Under the pieces are notes generated by a model. It was given only the letters and a program-made list of their open reading frames with translations. It made no database searches and had not been told where the DNA came from. Below are positions 7,306-13,306 of a DNA stretch of 13,306 nt, piece after piece. Numbering within the stretch: the first letter of the stretch is position 1; each line of letters starts with the position of its first letter. The position numbers were made by a program, and so were the translations under genes. Source of the DNA: JACMJP01 sp046160675 (GTDB lineage: Bacteria; Bacteroidota; Bacteroidia; Chitinophagales; BACL12); contig JBJXHH010000235.1 of NCBI GenBank assembly GCA_046160675.1, forward strand, positions 1 through 13,306. The letters are read 5' to 3'.

Positions 7306-7338
7306 TTGCTTAACAAAAGCAACTACACAATAATTTTG
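7306..7338 (+). promoter_or_regulatory. Putative promoter of the secreted hydrolase gene
   Basis: TAATTTTG (7331-7338) matches TAnnTTTG, and a TTG (7306-7308) lies 22 nt upstream, within the accepted spacer range. The predicted start is around 7345, giving a leader of about 35 nt before the ATG at 7380. A 6-bp inverted repeat, TTGCTT (7306-7311) and AAGCAA (7317-7322) with a 5-nt spacer, covers the -33 region and could be a protein site or chance. Confidence 0.45.
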
Positions 7339-7359
7339 ATAAAAGGGAATACACAATAA
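7324..7359 (+). repeat. 10-bp direct repeat flanking the -7 box of the hydrolase promoter
   Basis: TACACAATAA occurs at 7324-7333 and again at 7350-7359, 26 bp start to start, in the region between the two divergent T9SS cargo genes. The first copy overlaps the proposed -7 box and the second lies just past the predicted start. Tandem sites in such positions often bind a regulator, but no binding protein can be named. Confidence 0.35.
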
Positions 7360-7379
7360 GTGATATTTTTACATCTTAA

Positions 7380-8834
7380 ATGAAACCCTTTCTTACTCTT
7401 CTAATATGTCTTGGTTTTTTCAATTTGCATGCTCAGTATACTACTGCTGGGGAATTTTCTGTTCGTATAGAAACGAATGTTGAATATGGCATGGCGATAA
7501 ATTATATGGGATATACAGATACATTGTTACTTGATCTTTACAAACCCGTTGGCGATGGAAATGAAAACCGTCCGCTATTGGTTCTGATACATGGCGGTGC
7601 ATGGATTGGTGGTTGTAAGGATGAAGCAGGAACAGGCATTATTTTGCTAGCGAATGAATTTGCTTCGAGGGGTTATGTTGTTGCTTCAGTTGATTACAGG
7701 CTTGGCTGGCACAAGGATGATTATGTGGCAACACCCACTTCCTTTCCCTGGGCCGAAACATATAAAAGTTTGTATGCAGCAGATTCTGCTGAACTTATAA
7801 GGGCACTATACCGTGGCATGCAGGATGTAAAAGGGGCTATTCGTTTTTTAAAAGGACGTAATGTATTGGACAGCACTTGTGTAAATAATGTGTATGTTGG
7901 CGGCGAAAGTGCCGGTGCTTTTGTTGCACTGTCAGTTGCATTCCTGGACCTGGAAAGTGAAAAACCTTCTTCCTGTTTTTCAATAACCGATGCCCCTGTT
8001 CCACAGGAAAACTTGCCTAATGCAGTAGCAGATTGTGAGTATCGTGTGTTTACACTGAATGATAGTTCGTTACACAGGGATGACCTCGGCTCTGTGGAAG
8101 GCACCCTGCATACTGGAATCCATAATGCAAAGGTGAAAGGTGTGTTGTCTTTTTTTGGAGGAGTACCTATTGAAGCTTTTGCAAAAAACTGGTTTGACAA
8201 TAACACAGACATACCAGTTTACTTCTATCATCAGACCTGTGATGGCGTTGTTAGCTTTTCTTATGGCCAACCCATGGATGTGATCTCTTATAATTGCAAC
8301 CTGGGTTACGACCCCTGGCATTACAATTACCCTCACATGTTTGGCAACGGGGCAATTTTCGATAATTTGACTGCTACAGGTAGTTTTGAGTTACTTTCTG
8401 ATTTTGAGTATTGCGACCCATTTGTAATTCCATTGTTTGATTGCATTCGCTATAGCGATAATGGATCATATCATTATACGAGTAATGTGGCCCAGAGGGC
8501 GGTCAACGCTTCCGAGTTTTTAAGGCCATTCATCATGACAAATGAAAACGATGCTGAATGTAAAGCTAGTACAACTTTTTACTCAGAAAATACACCCGTA
8601 CATTTTTCTATCTATCCTAACCCAATGCAAGAAGATTGTATTTTGCGCTCAGAAAATTACAGTATGCAAAACCTACATTTATCTGTACTGGATATTTCAG
8701 GAAGTTTGGTGACGGCTGAGTTTCGAAAGGAAAATGATTTTATCCATGTTACAATTCTATCAAGGCCAGGAATATATTTTTTGAAAATACAAGGCGAAGT
8801 AGAAATACAAATATTGCAACTGATAAAATTGTAA
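7380..8834 (+). CDS. Secreted alpha/beta hydrolase (carboxylesterase-like) with T9SS type A sorting domain
   Basis: This 484-residue exported esterase-like enzyme starts with a signal peptide (1-19, ending LHAQ). The hydrolase core follows, with the oxyanion-hole motif LIHGGAW (69-75) and the nucleophile elbow GESAG (175-179, Ser177), as in HSL/BD-FAE-like carboxylesterases. The likely acid is Asp288 in HQTCDGVV and the likely base His319 in YPHM; these two are inferred from order and spacing. About 110 residues separate the elbow from the Asp, including a segment (about 195-250) that looks like a cap or insert. Ten cysteines in the mature chain (for example 79, 167, 199, 219, 287, 306, 345, 355) suggest disulfides, fitting an extracellular protein. 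The last roughly 75 residues are a T9SS type A domain with IYPNP (411-415) and PGIYFLKI (463-470). The substrate is unknown. The ATG at 7380 gives a complete signal peptide. Confidence 0.88.
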   Translation: MKPFLTLLICLGFFNLHAQYTTAGEFSVRIETNVEYGMAINYMGYTDTLLLDLYKPVGDGNENRPLLVLIHGGAWIGGCKDEAGTGIILLANEFASRGYVVASVDYRLGWHKDDYVATPTSFPWAETYKSLYAADSAELIRALYRGMQDVKGAIRFLKGRNVLDSTCVNNVYVGGESAGAFVALSVAFLDLESEKPSSCFSITDAPVPQENLPNAVADCEYRVFTLNDSSLHRDDLGSVEGTLHTGIHNAKVKGVLSFFGGVPIEAFAKNWFDNNTDIPVYFYHQTCDGVVSFSYGQPMDVISYNCNLGYDPWHYNYPHMFGNGAIFDNLTATGSFELLSDFEYCDPFVIPLFDCIRYSDNGSYHYTSNVAQRAVNASEFLRPFIMTNENDAECKASTTFYSENTPVHFSIYPNPMQEDCILRSENYSMQNLHLSVLDISGSLVTAEFRKENDFIHVTILSRPGIYFLKIQGEVEIQILQLIKL

Positions 8835-8905
8835 TCCCCCGGGGTAATTATCTATTCAGAATACTCTTTTGTCAACCCGTTTTATTAAATCAGTAGTAAA
8901 GAAAT

Positions 8906-8935
8906 AAAAAAAAATTGCCTCAATAGAAGGTTGGC
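8906..8935 (-). terminator. Candidate weak terminator of the PorE-like gene
   Basis: The 129-bp gap between the convergent hydrolase and OmpA-family genes holds one candidate signal. On the minus strand, GCCAA (8935-8931) can pair with TTGAGGC (8923-8917) with a 2-nt bulge, and AA plus nine T residues (8914-8906) follow. The stem is short, so the call is tentative. I found no convincing terminator for the plus-strand hydrolase gene in the gap. Confidence 0.35.
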
Positions 8936-8963
8936 GGTTAGGGAGTTGAAATTTGTAAAATAA

Positions 8964-11105
8964 TTAATCCTGCTTCGGATTATCATCTCTCACCTTTTCA
9001 CTCTCTTCAGAATTGATATTGAAAGTGTCACTTACAATGTTGAATGTAGTGCGTCTGTTCAGTTGATGCAGATATTCAAAGTCTGTTTTATCTGATTTAA
9101 AGGAATTGATGAATGACTCGTTCAAAACAGTATTTGCAGGAATTGTTTTTCCATTTGCAGTTTTTTCTTCTTTACGAATCACATCTGGTGTACTCTCGCC
9201 AAAACCCTTTGCCAGCAAACGTTCCGGGGAAATACCATTTTGAATCAAGTATTGAACTACACTGTTTGCCCTACCCCTTGAAAGCTTCTCGTTATAAGGT
9301 AGTGTACCTCGTGCATCTGTATGAGAGTTAATCTGAATTACAAGGTTAGTATTCTCCTTCAGCAGATTAACAAGTTTATCAAGTTCCGGGAATGATTCAG
9401 GACGCAAAGTAGTGTCGTTATAATCATAATAAATATTTTTCAACTTTATCTCGGCAGTTCCGGTTCCGGTTTTAACAGGTACTTTATCAAGTACAACTTC
9501 AGTATATAGTTCCAAAGTATCCCCGGGTTTGCCAGCCTTGTCTTTCGCAGACACAAAAACCGAACTTTGAAAAAACCCATCTTTAGCGCCACTTACCCTG
9601 TATTCTTTTTGCTGATCAATAAAATATGTAAACATTTCCTTCTCAACCAATTTGAATTTAGCAATAATATCCTGGCTTTTCGGATATCCTATTGTTGCAA
9701 TTGCATTTGATAAAGGAATCGTATCAATTACCCTGCTGTTCACATCCAAAGAATCTTCATATACTTTTTGCATTACCCTTCCCTTTAATACAAACACAGG
9801 TGGGCGCAATTTCTTTTTTGTCTTTACAAACTCATAAATATCGTCACCGCCCTTCCCTCCTTTTCTGTTACTCGAAAAATATCCAAACTGTAAAGTATCC
9901 CCACTTACAAATGTTTTATTGAGGATCAACATTCCAAAATCATCTGCCCCTGAATTGATGGGGTACTTCATGTTAGAGATCTTTGAAAACTTTCCTTTCA
10001 CAATGTTGGCAGAAAAAATATCTAATCCGCCAATACCAGGATGCCCGTCGCTGGAAAAATAAAATGTACCGTCAGGGCCGAAATACGGGAACACTTCATT
10101 TCCTGAGGTATTGAGTGAAGTACCGAGGTTTTGTGGAGCATCCCATCCGTCAAACATTCTTTTACTTGCATAAAGGTCGCTACCCCCATAACCATCAGGA
10201 TCAACGGCAGCGAAATACAATACCTGACCATCCGGTGATAAGCAGGGAGTACCAATGTTCATGGAATCTTCAAAAAAGGGTAAACTAACTGGTTCGCCCC
10301 ATCCCGCATCTGCCTCGAAAGAGGAATAATAAAGCCCGCAGTAATCATCAATCTTTTTATCGCTGCTTCCGCATCTTGTAAAAAAAACTTCGTTGCCATC
10401 CGAACTGAAAGACAGTGTTCCATCATTGAACTCTGTATTAAATATTCCTGGGAAAGGTTCGGGAGAAGAAAAAGATTCATTTGTTAAAGTGCTTTGAAAA
10501 ATATCATAATATTTATTGGTTGTCCAGCTGTCTTTTTTATCACCAGTAGATGTTGCTCTTGACGAAGTAAAAAGAACAACATCACTTTTAAACAGAACAA
10601 GGTTAAAATCAGCTTCTGATGAATTAAGCATTGAAACATTAGTGATGTAAGTGTCTTTTTCATATTCATCATCCTGGTTTTTCATCCATTGCAGAGCCGC
10701 CTCGCAAATATTTATCTCAGTAGATATCTCGGGTTTTCTATAAGGTTCTTCTTTCAGGTATTCATTAAACTGCTGAATTGCATCAGTGTATTTTTCCTGT
10801 GCTTTCAGCATTTTAGCGTAAGCCAGAATGGCATCGCTTCCATACTCCCACTCAATGGCAGATTTATACCACTGAGCCGCTTCAGCAAATTCATTATTGT
10901 ATTGATAAGATTGCCCTATCTGATATGCAAGTTTAGACTTAGGGTCGCTGAGCTGTTCTTTGTTAAAATCTTTCTGTAATAGTTCTGCCGCTAAGGCATA
11001 TTTTTTTAGTGCAAAAGCTGTTTGCCCATCCTGAATGTTTTCAGTTACATCACAGGAGGTAAAGAACAGGAAAATAGAAACTCCGAGAATTAGAATTTGT
11101 TTCAT
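8964..11105 (-). CDS. PorE-like OmpA-family lipoprotein (TPR, beta-propeller, regulatory domain, OmpA)
   Basis: From the ATG at 11105 the protein has 713 residues. An upstream GTG (11117) would add four residues before a good lipoprotein signal, so the ATG is preferred. The lipobox is FFTSC with the lipidated Cys18. TPR-like helices span about 25-145 and a PD40/WD40-like propeller about 150-430, with repeats such as LSFSSDGNEVFFTR, LSPDGQVLYFAA and FGPDGTFYFSSDG. A carboxypeptidase-regulatory-like domain lies at about 436-545. The OmpA peptidoglycan-binding domain (about 553-695) carries INSHTDARGTLPYNEKLSRG, where Asp597 and Arg612 should bind diaminopimelate, and the Bacteroidota-type insert before HQLNRRT. 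This is the architecture of PorE, an outer-membrane lipoprotein that tethers the T9SS to peptidoglycan. Many Bacteroidota have several paralogues, so PorE itself is not proven. The gene is flanked by a T9SS cargo gene and a metabolic gene. Confidence 0.87.
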   Translation of the reverse strand: MKQILILGVSIFLFFTSCDVTENIQDGQTAFALKKYALAAELLQKDFNKEQLSDPKSKLAYQIGQSYQYNNEFAEAAQWYKSAIEWEYGSDAILAYAKMLKAQEKYTDAIQQFNEYLKEEPYRKPEISTEINICEAALQWMKNQDDEYEKDTYITNVSMLNSSEADFNLVLFKSDVVLFTSSRATSTGDKKDSWTTNKYYDIFQSTLTNESFSSPEPFPGIFNTEFNDGTLSFSSDGNEVFFTRCGSSDKKIDDYCGLYYSSFEADAGWGEPVSLPFFEDSMNIGTPCLSPDGQVLYFAAVDPDGYGGSDLYASKRMFDGWDAPQNLGTSLNTSGNEVFPYFGPDGTFYFSSDGHPGIGGLDIFSANIVKGKFSKISNMKYPINSGADDFGMLILNKTFVSGDTLQFGYFSSNRKGGKGGDDIYEFVKTKKKLRPPVFVLKGRVMQKVYEDSLDVNSRVIDTIPLSNAIATIGYPKSQDIIAKFKLVEKEMFTYFIDQQKEYRVSGAKDGFFQSSVFVSAKDKAGKPGDTLELYTEVVLDKVPVKTGTGTAEIKLKNIYYDYNDTTLRPESFPELDKLVNLLKENTNLVIQINSHTDARGTLPYNEKLSRGRANSVVQYLIQNGISPERLLAKGFGESTPDVIRKEEKTANGKTIPANTVLNESFINSFKSDKTDFEYLHQLNRRTTFNIVSDTFNINSEESEKVRDDNPKQD

Positions 11106-11178
11106 TCTATAAATCACAATATTAACGAAAACAAGAGGGAGATGTTATATTAACTTTTAATCTTTTGTAAATATTTCA

Positions 11179-12387
11179 TCATTTCTCCAAAGCATGTTCT
11201 ATATCATTGATAATATCTTCAACGGTTTCAATACCAACACTCATACGTACCAGTCCATCTGTTATTCCAAAAGCAAGTCGCTGTTCCCTGGGCACATTTA
11301 CATGGCTCATACTGGCAGGATGCAGGCAAATAGTATCCACAGTTCCGAGCGAAGTTATGAGTTGCCCCATCTTCAGGTTATTAATAAACCGAATTCCAGC
11401 TTTCAATCCGCCCTTCAACTCAAAACTCAACATGCCTCCAAAATCCCTCATTTGTTTTTTTGCAAGTGTGTGTTGTTCATGTTTTCTTAATCCGGGATAA
11501 TTCACTTTTACAATTGCAGGATGATCCGCCAAAAAATGGGCTACTTTTTTTGCATTCTCACAATGCCTCTGCATCCGCAGTTCCAAAGTTTTTATCCCGT
11601 TCAAAACAAGCCATGCATCCCAGGCATTTGCACAACCGCCGAGTAATTTCACTTTTTTCCAAACATCTTCTTTCACCAATTTCTTATCTGTTCCTACCAC
11701 AACTCCTCCCAATCCTGTCCCATGGCCATTCAGGTATTTTGTTGTTGAATGTACACTTAAATCAGTGCCTAAAAGCAAAGGTTGCTGTAAATAGGGAGTA
11801 GCAAATGTATTATCAACTATCGTTTTACATTGATACATTTTTGCCAATGAAGCCAACTCTGCAATGTCAAATACTTCGAGAACAGGATTTGAGGGTGTTT
11901 CAATATAAATTAGTTTTATTTTTTTGTCTTTCTTTAAAATTGCTTCAACAGTTTTAACCTCATTCAAATTGGTTTGAATTGTTTGAATGTTAAATGAAGC
12001 TAACAGGCTCTTCATCATCTCGTCTGTTGTTCCGTATAAAAGATTTTGGGTAAGAATTTTTTCACCGGGTTTCACACAGCTTAAAATAGCACTTGAAATA
12101 GCTGCTACCCCGCTGCTGAACATTTGGGCTCTAGCTTGTATTTCGCTTCCAAAAGTCTCTAACGAAGCAATTTTCTCTTCGCAAATTTCTACTGTTGGGT
12201 TCGCCAATCGAGAATAGGTAAACCCCTTGTCCAGGTCCTTAAATAATTCGATAGCCTCTTCGGTGTTTTCAAATGAAAAACCTGAAGTTGCATACACGGG
12301 TGTTGCATGCGGGGTTATTTTTTTGCCAAGATCAACATGCTGCAAACACAAAGAACCAAAGCCCGAAATCCTTTTCTTTTTAGACAT
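11179..12387 (-). CDS. PLP-dependent Cys/Met metabolism enzyme (cystathionine gamma-synthase / sulfhydrylase / gamma-lyase family)
   Basis: This 402-residue cytoplasmic enzyme belongs to the gamma-family of PLP enzymes acting on homoserine derivatives, cystathionine or methionine. Lys217 in SVHSTTKYLNGHG (211-223) should form the internal aldimine. YSRLANPT (58-65) supplies phosphate-binding residues from the partner subunit, VDNTFATP (191-198) holds the Asp that contacts the pyridine nitrogen, and LHPASMSH (355-362) and GLVRMSVGIE (378-387) hold the substrate carboxylate-binding Arg381. Length and motifs are complete, so it should be active as a tetramer. The exact reaction is uncertain: at the tyrosine motif LYGTT (117-121) it has Thr120 where methionine gamma-lyases have Cys116. 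This argues against a canonical methionine gamma-lyase and leaves cystathionine gamma-synthase or lyase, or a succinyl/acetylhomoserine sulfhydrylase. The gene ends in tandem TGA stops 73 bp before the lipoprotein gene and is divergent from the NADH dehydrogenase gene. Confidence 0.92.
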   Translation of the reverse strand: MSKKKRISGFGSLCLQHVDLGKKITPHATPVYATSGFSFENTEEAIELFKDLDKGFTYSRLANPTVEICEEKIASLETFGSEIQARAQMFSSGVAAISSAILSCVKPGEKILTQNLLYGTTDEMMKSLLASFNIQTIQTNLNEVKTVEAILKKDKKIKLIYIETPSNPVLEVFDIAELASLAKMYQCKTIVDNTFATPYLQQPLLLGTDLSVHSTTKYLNGHGTGLGGVVVGTDKKLVKEDVWKKVKLLGGCANAWDAWLVLNGIKTLELRMQRHCENAKKVAHFLADHPAIVKVNYPGLRKHEQHTLAKKQMRDFGGMLSFELKGGLKAGIRFINNLKMGQLITSLGTVDTICLHPASMSHVNVPREQRLAFGITDGLVRMSVGIETVEDIINDIEHALEK

Positions 12388-12412
12388 TTTTTGGTGCTAG
12401 TTTTTTTCAGCA

Positions 12413-12420
12413 TAAAGGTA
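12413..12420 (-). promoter_or_regulatory. Possible -7 element of the PLP enzyme gene
   Basis: The minus strand reads TACCTTTA, one base short of TAnnTTTG, 25 nt before the ATG at 12387. No -33 TTG is visible at the right distance. It is listed because the same TACC-TTT core stands before purL and the divergent NADH dehydrogenase gene. Confidence 0.25.
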
Positions 12421-12493
12421 GCAGGATTCGCTTGTTTTTATCCTTTTAAATAAATAGTTATGAATACGAACATCTATTCTGCATTTGGGGTTA

Positions 12494-12501
12494 TACCTTT
12501 G
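12494..12501 (+). promoter_or_regulatory. Putative -7 element of the NADH dehydrogenase gene
   Basis: TACCTTTG (12494-12501) matches TAnnTTTG and lies 11 nt before the ATG at 12513, implying a leader of only a few nucleotides. A TTTG at 12484-12487 is too close to be the -33 box and no other fits. Confidence 0.4.
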
Positions 12502-12512
12502 TAATCTCTAAA

Positions 12513-13306
12513 ATGAAATATCTTTTTGATAATACATCTCTCCCATTAATAATTGTTATAGGTGGCGGCTTCGCAGGTATTGAGTTTGTGAAAAAAATGA
12601 AGAATAAGCCCTTTCGTGTCATATTACTTGACAGACACAACTATTTCACCTTTCAACCCCTGCTTTACCAGATTGCATCAGCAGGGCTTAGCGCAGACAG
12701 TATAGCATATCCCTTTCGCAAGAAAATAGGCCCTTACCCGAATATCATTTTCAGGATGGCTGAAGTATTGCAAGTTGATACGGATAAGAATTGTGTGCAT
12801 ACAAATGCCGGTACTTTCAAATACGATCACCTTGTAATAGCCACCGGTGCCACTACTAATTTCTTTGGCAATAAAAACCTGGAAAGTTATGGCATGCCGC
12901 TCAAAACCATTCCGGATGCCCTTAACCTCCGAAGTGATATTTTACAGGAGTTTGAAAAAGCTATTATTTCTGAAACACTGGAGGCCAAACATAAGAGCAT
13001 GAATTTCATCATCGTAGGCGGCGGACCCACAGGTGTTGAGCTTGCCGGGGCGCTGGCTGAGATCAAAACCAATGTGATTCCTCATGATTACAGAGAACTG
13101 AAAAAAGAAATGATGGATGTTCAGCTTATTGAGGGTTCTGACAGGCTGCTTGGCGGAATGAGTGTAAAGTCATCAAGCAACGCAAAAAAATATCTTGAAA
13201 AACTTGGCGTAAAAGTTTGGCTGAACACAAAGGTGAATGATTATGACGGTAATAACCTGGTACTAGATGATGGCAGGAAAATTCACACTGACAATGTTAT
13301 CTGGAC
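12513..13306 (+). CDS. ndh: Type II NADH:quinone oxidoreductase (NDH-2), C-terminus outside window
   Basis: The first 264 codons are present and the gene runs off the right edge. NDH-2 is a non-proton-pumping flavoenzyme at the inner face of the cytoplasmic membrane that moves electrons from NADH to quinone. The first Rossmann motif, IGGGFAGIE (16-24), binds FAD, with Asp40 at the end of the second strand for the ribose. HNYFTFQPLLYQIASAGL (42-59) is typical of NDH-2 and related FAD-dependent NAD(P)H oxidoreductases. HLVIATGATTNFFGN (106-120) closes the FAD-binding part. The second dinucleotide motif, IVGGGPTGVELAG (167-179), binds NADH. The C-terminal membrane-anchoring helices and the quinone-site residues are not in view, so a related NAD(P)/FAD oxidoreductase cannot be fully excluded. 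It is divergent from the PLP enzyme gene with a 125-bp gap. Confidence 0.88.
   Translation, partial: MKYLFDNTSLPLIIVIGGGFAGIEFVKKMKNKPFRVILLDRHNYFTFQPLLYQIASAGLSADSIAYPFRKKIGPYPNIIFRMAEVLQVDTDKNCVHTNAGTFKYDHLVIATGATTNFFGNKNLESYGMPLKTIPDALNLRSDILQEFEKAIISETLEAKHKSMNFIIVGGGPTGVELAGALAEIKTNVIPHDYRELKKEMMDVQLIEGSDRLLGGMSVKSSSNAKKYLEKLGVKVWLNTKVNDYDGNNLVLDDGRKIHTDNVIW

Noticed and set aside
7721..8336. Two overlapping minus-strand frames within the hydrolase gene
   Set aside because: They are antisense to a well-supported coding region with a conserved catalytic motif, and neither translation resembles a known family.
8832..8855. GC-rich near-palindrome (CCCCCGGGG with AT flanks) at the end of the hydrolase gene as a terminator
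   Set aside because: The two halves do not pair beyond the short GC centre, which would leave no loop, and no T-run follows on the plus strand.
12887..13072. 61-codon minus-strand frame inside ndh
   Set aside because: It is antisense to the second dinucleotide-binding motif of NDH-2 and has a low-complexity Ser/Pro composition typical of shadow frames.
1..13306. CRISPR arrays, insertion sequences, tRNA or rRNA genes, prophage or defence genes
   Set aside because: I looked for regularly spaced repeats, transposase motifs, terminal inverted repeats, tRNA-like cloverleaf elements and rRNA motifs on both strands by eye and found none.

Overview
The window looks like chromosomal DNA of a member of the Bacteroidota, probably from the Chitinophagales/Sphingobacteriales side of the phylum, though the genus cannot be read from it. 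Four lines of evidence support this. Two predicted secreted proteins end in type A sorting domains of the type IX secretion system (T9SS), which is confined to this phylum. One lipoprotein has the TPR, beta-propeller, regulatory domain and OmpA layout of the T9SS component PorE. Several promoters fit the Bacteroidota consensus (TAnnTTTG at -7, TTTG or TTG at -33) rather than the sigma70 one. The DNA is AT-rich, and the genes lack convincing Shine-Dalgarno sequences.

Layout: positions 1-7245 hold six genes on the minus strand. From left to right these are a truncated GT-C membrane glycosyltransferase, purL (small-type FGAM synthase), an M15 D-Ala-D-Ala carboxypeptidase-like peptidase, a PaaI-like hotdog thioesterase, a small RRM RNA-binding protein and a large secreted CotH-family protein. 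A 134-bp divergent promoter region separates the CotH gene from a plus-strand secreted alpha/beta hydrolase (7380-8834). The hydrolase gene converges on the PorE-like OmpA lipoprotein gene (minus, to 11105). A Cys/Met-metabolism PLP enzyme (minus, to 12387) follows, and then a divergent type II NADH dehydrogenase gene that runs off the right edge.

The window is mostly housekeeping and envelope genes with no single pathway. The one functional theme is the centre: two T9SS cargo proteins share a divergent promoter region, and a PorE-like lipoprotein gene lies next to them. The most distinctive regulatory region is the roughly 105-nt leader of the RRM gene. It has a near-consensus promoter, an inverted repeat over the -7 box and an 11-nt complementary pair that could sequester the region before the start codon. 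I saw no mobile element, CRISPR array, tRNA, rRNA or phage gene, and no clear undescribed multi-gene system.
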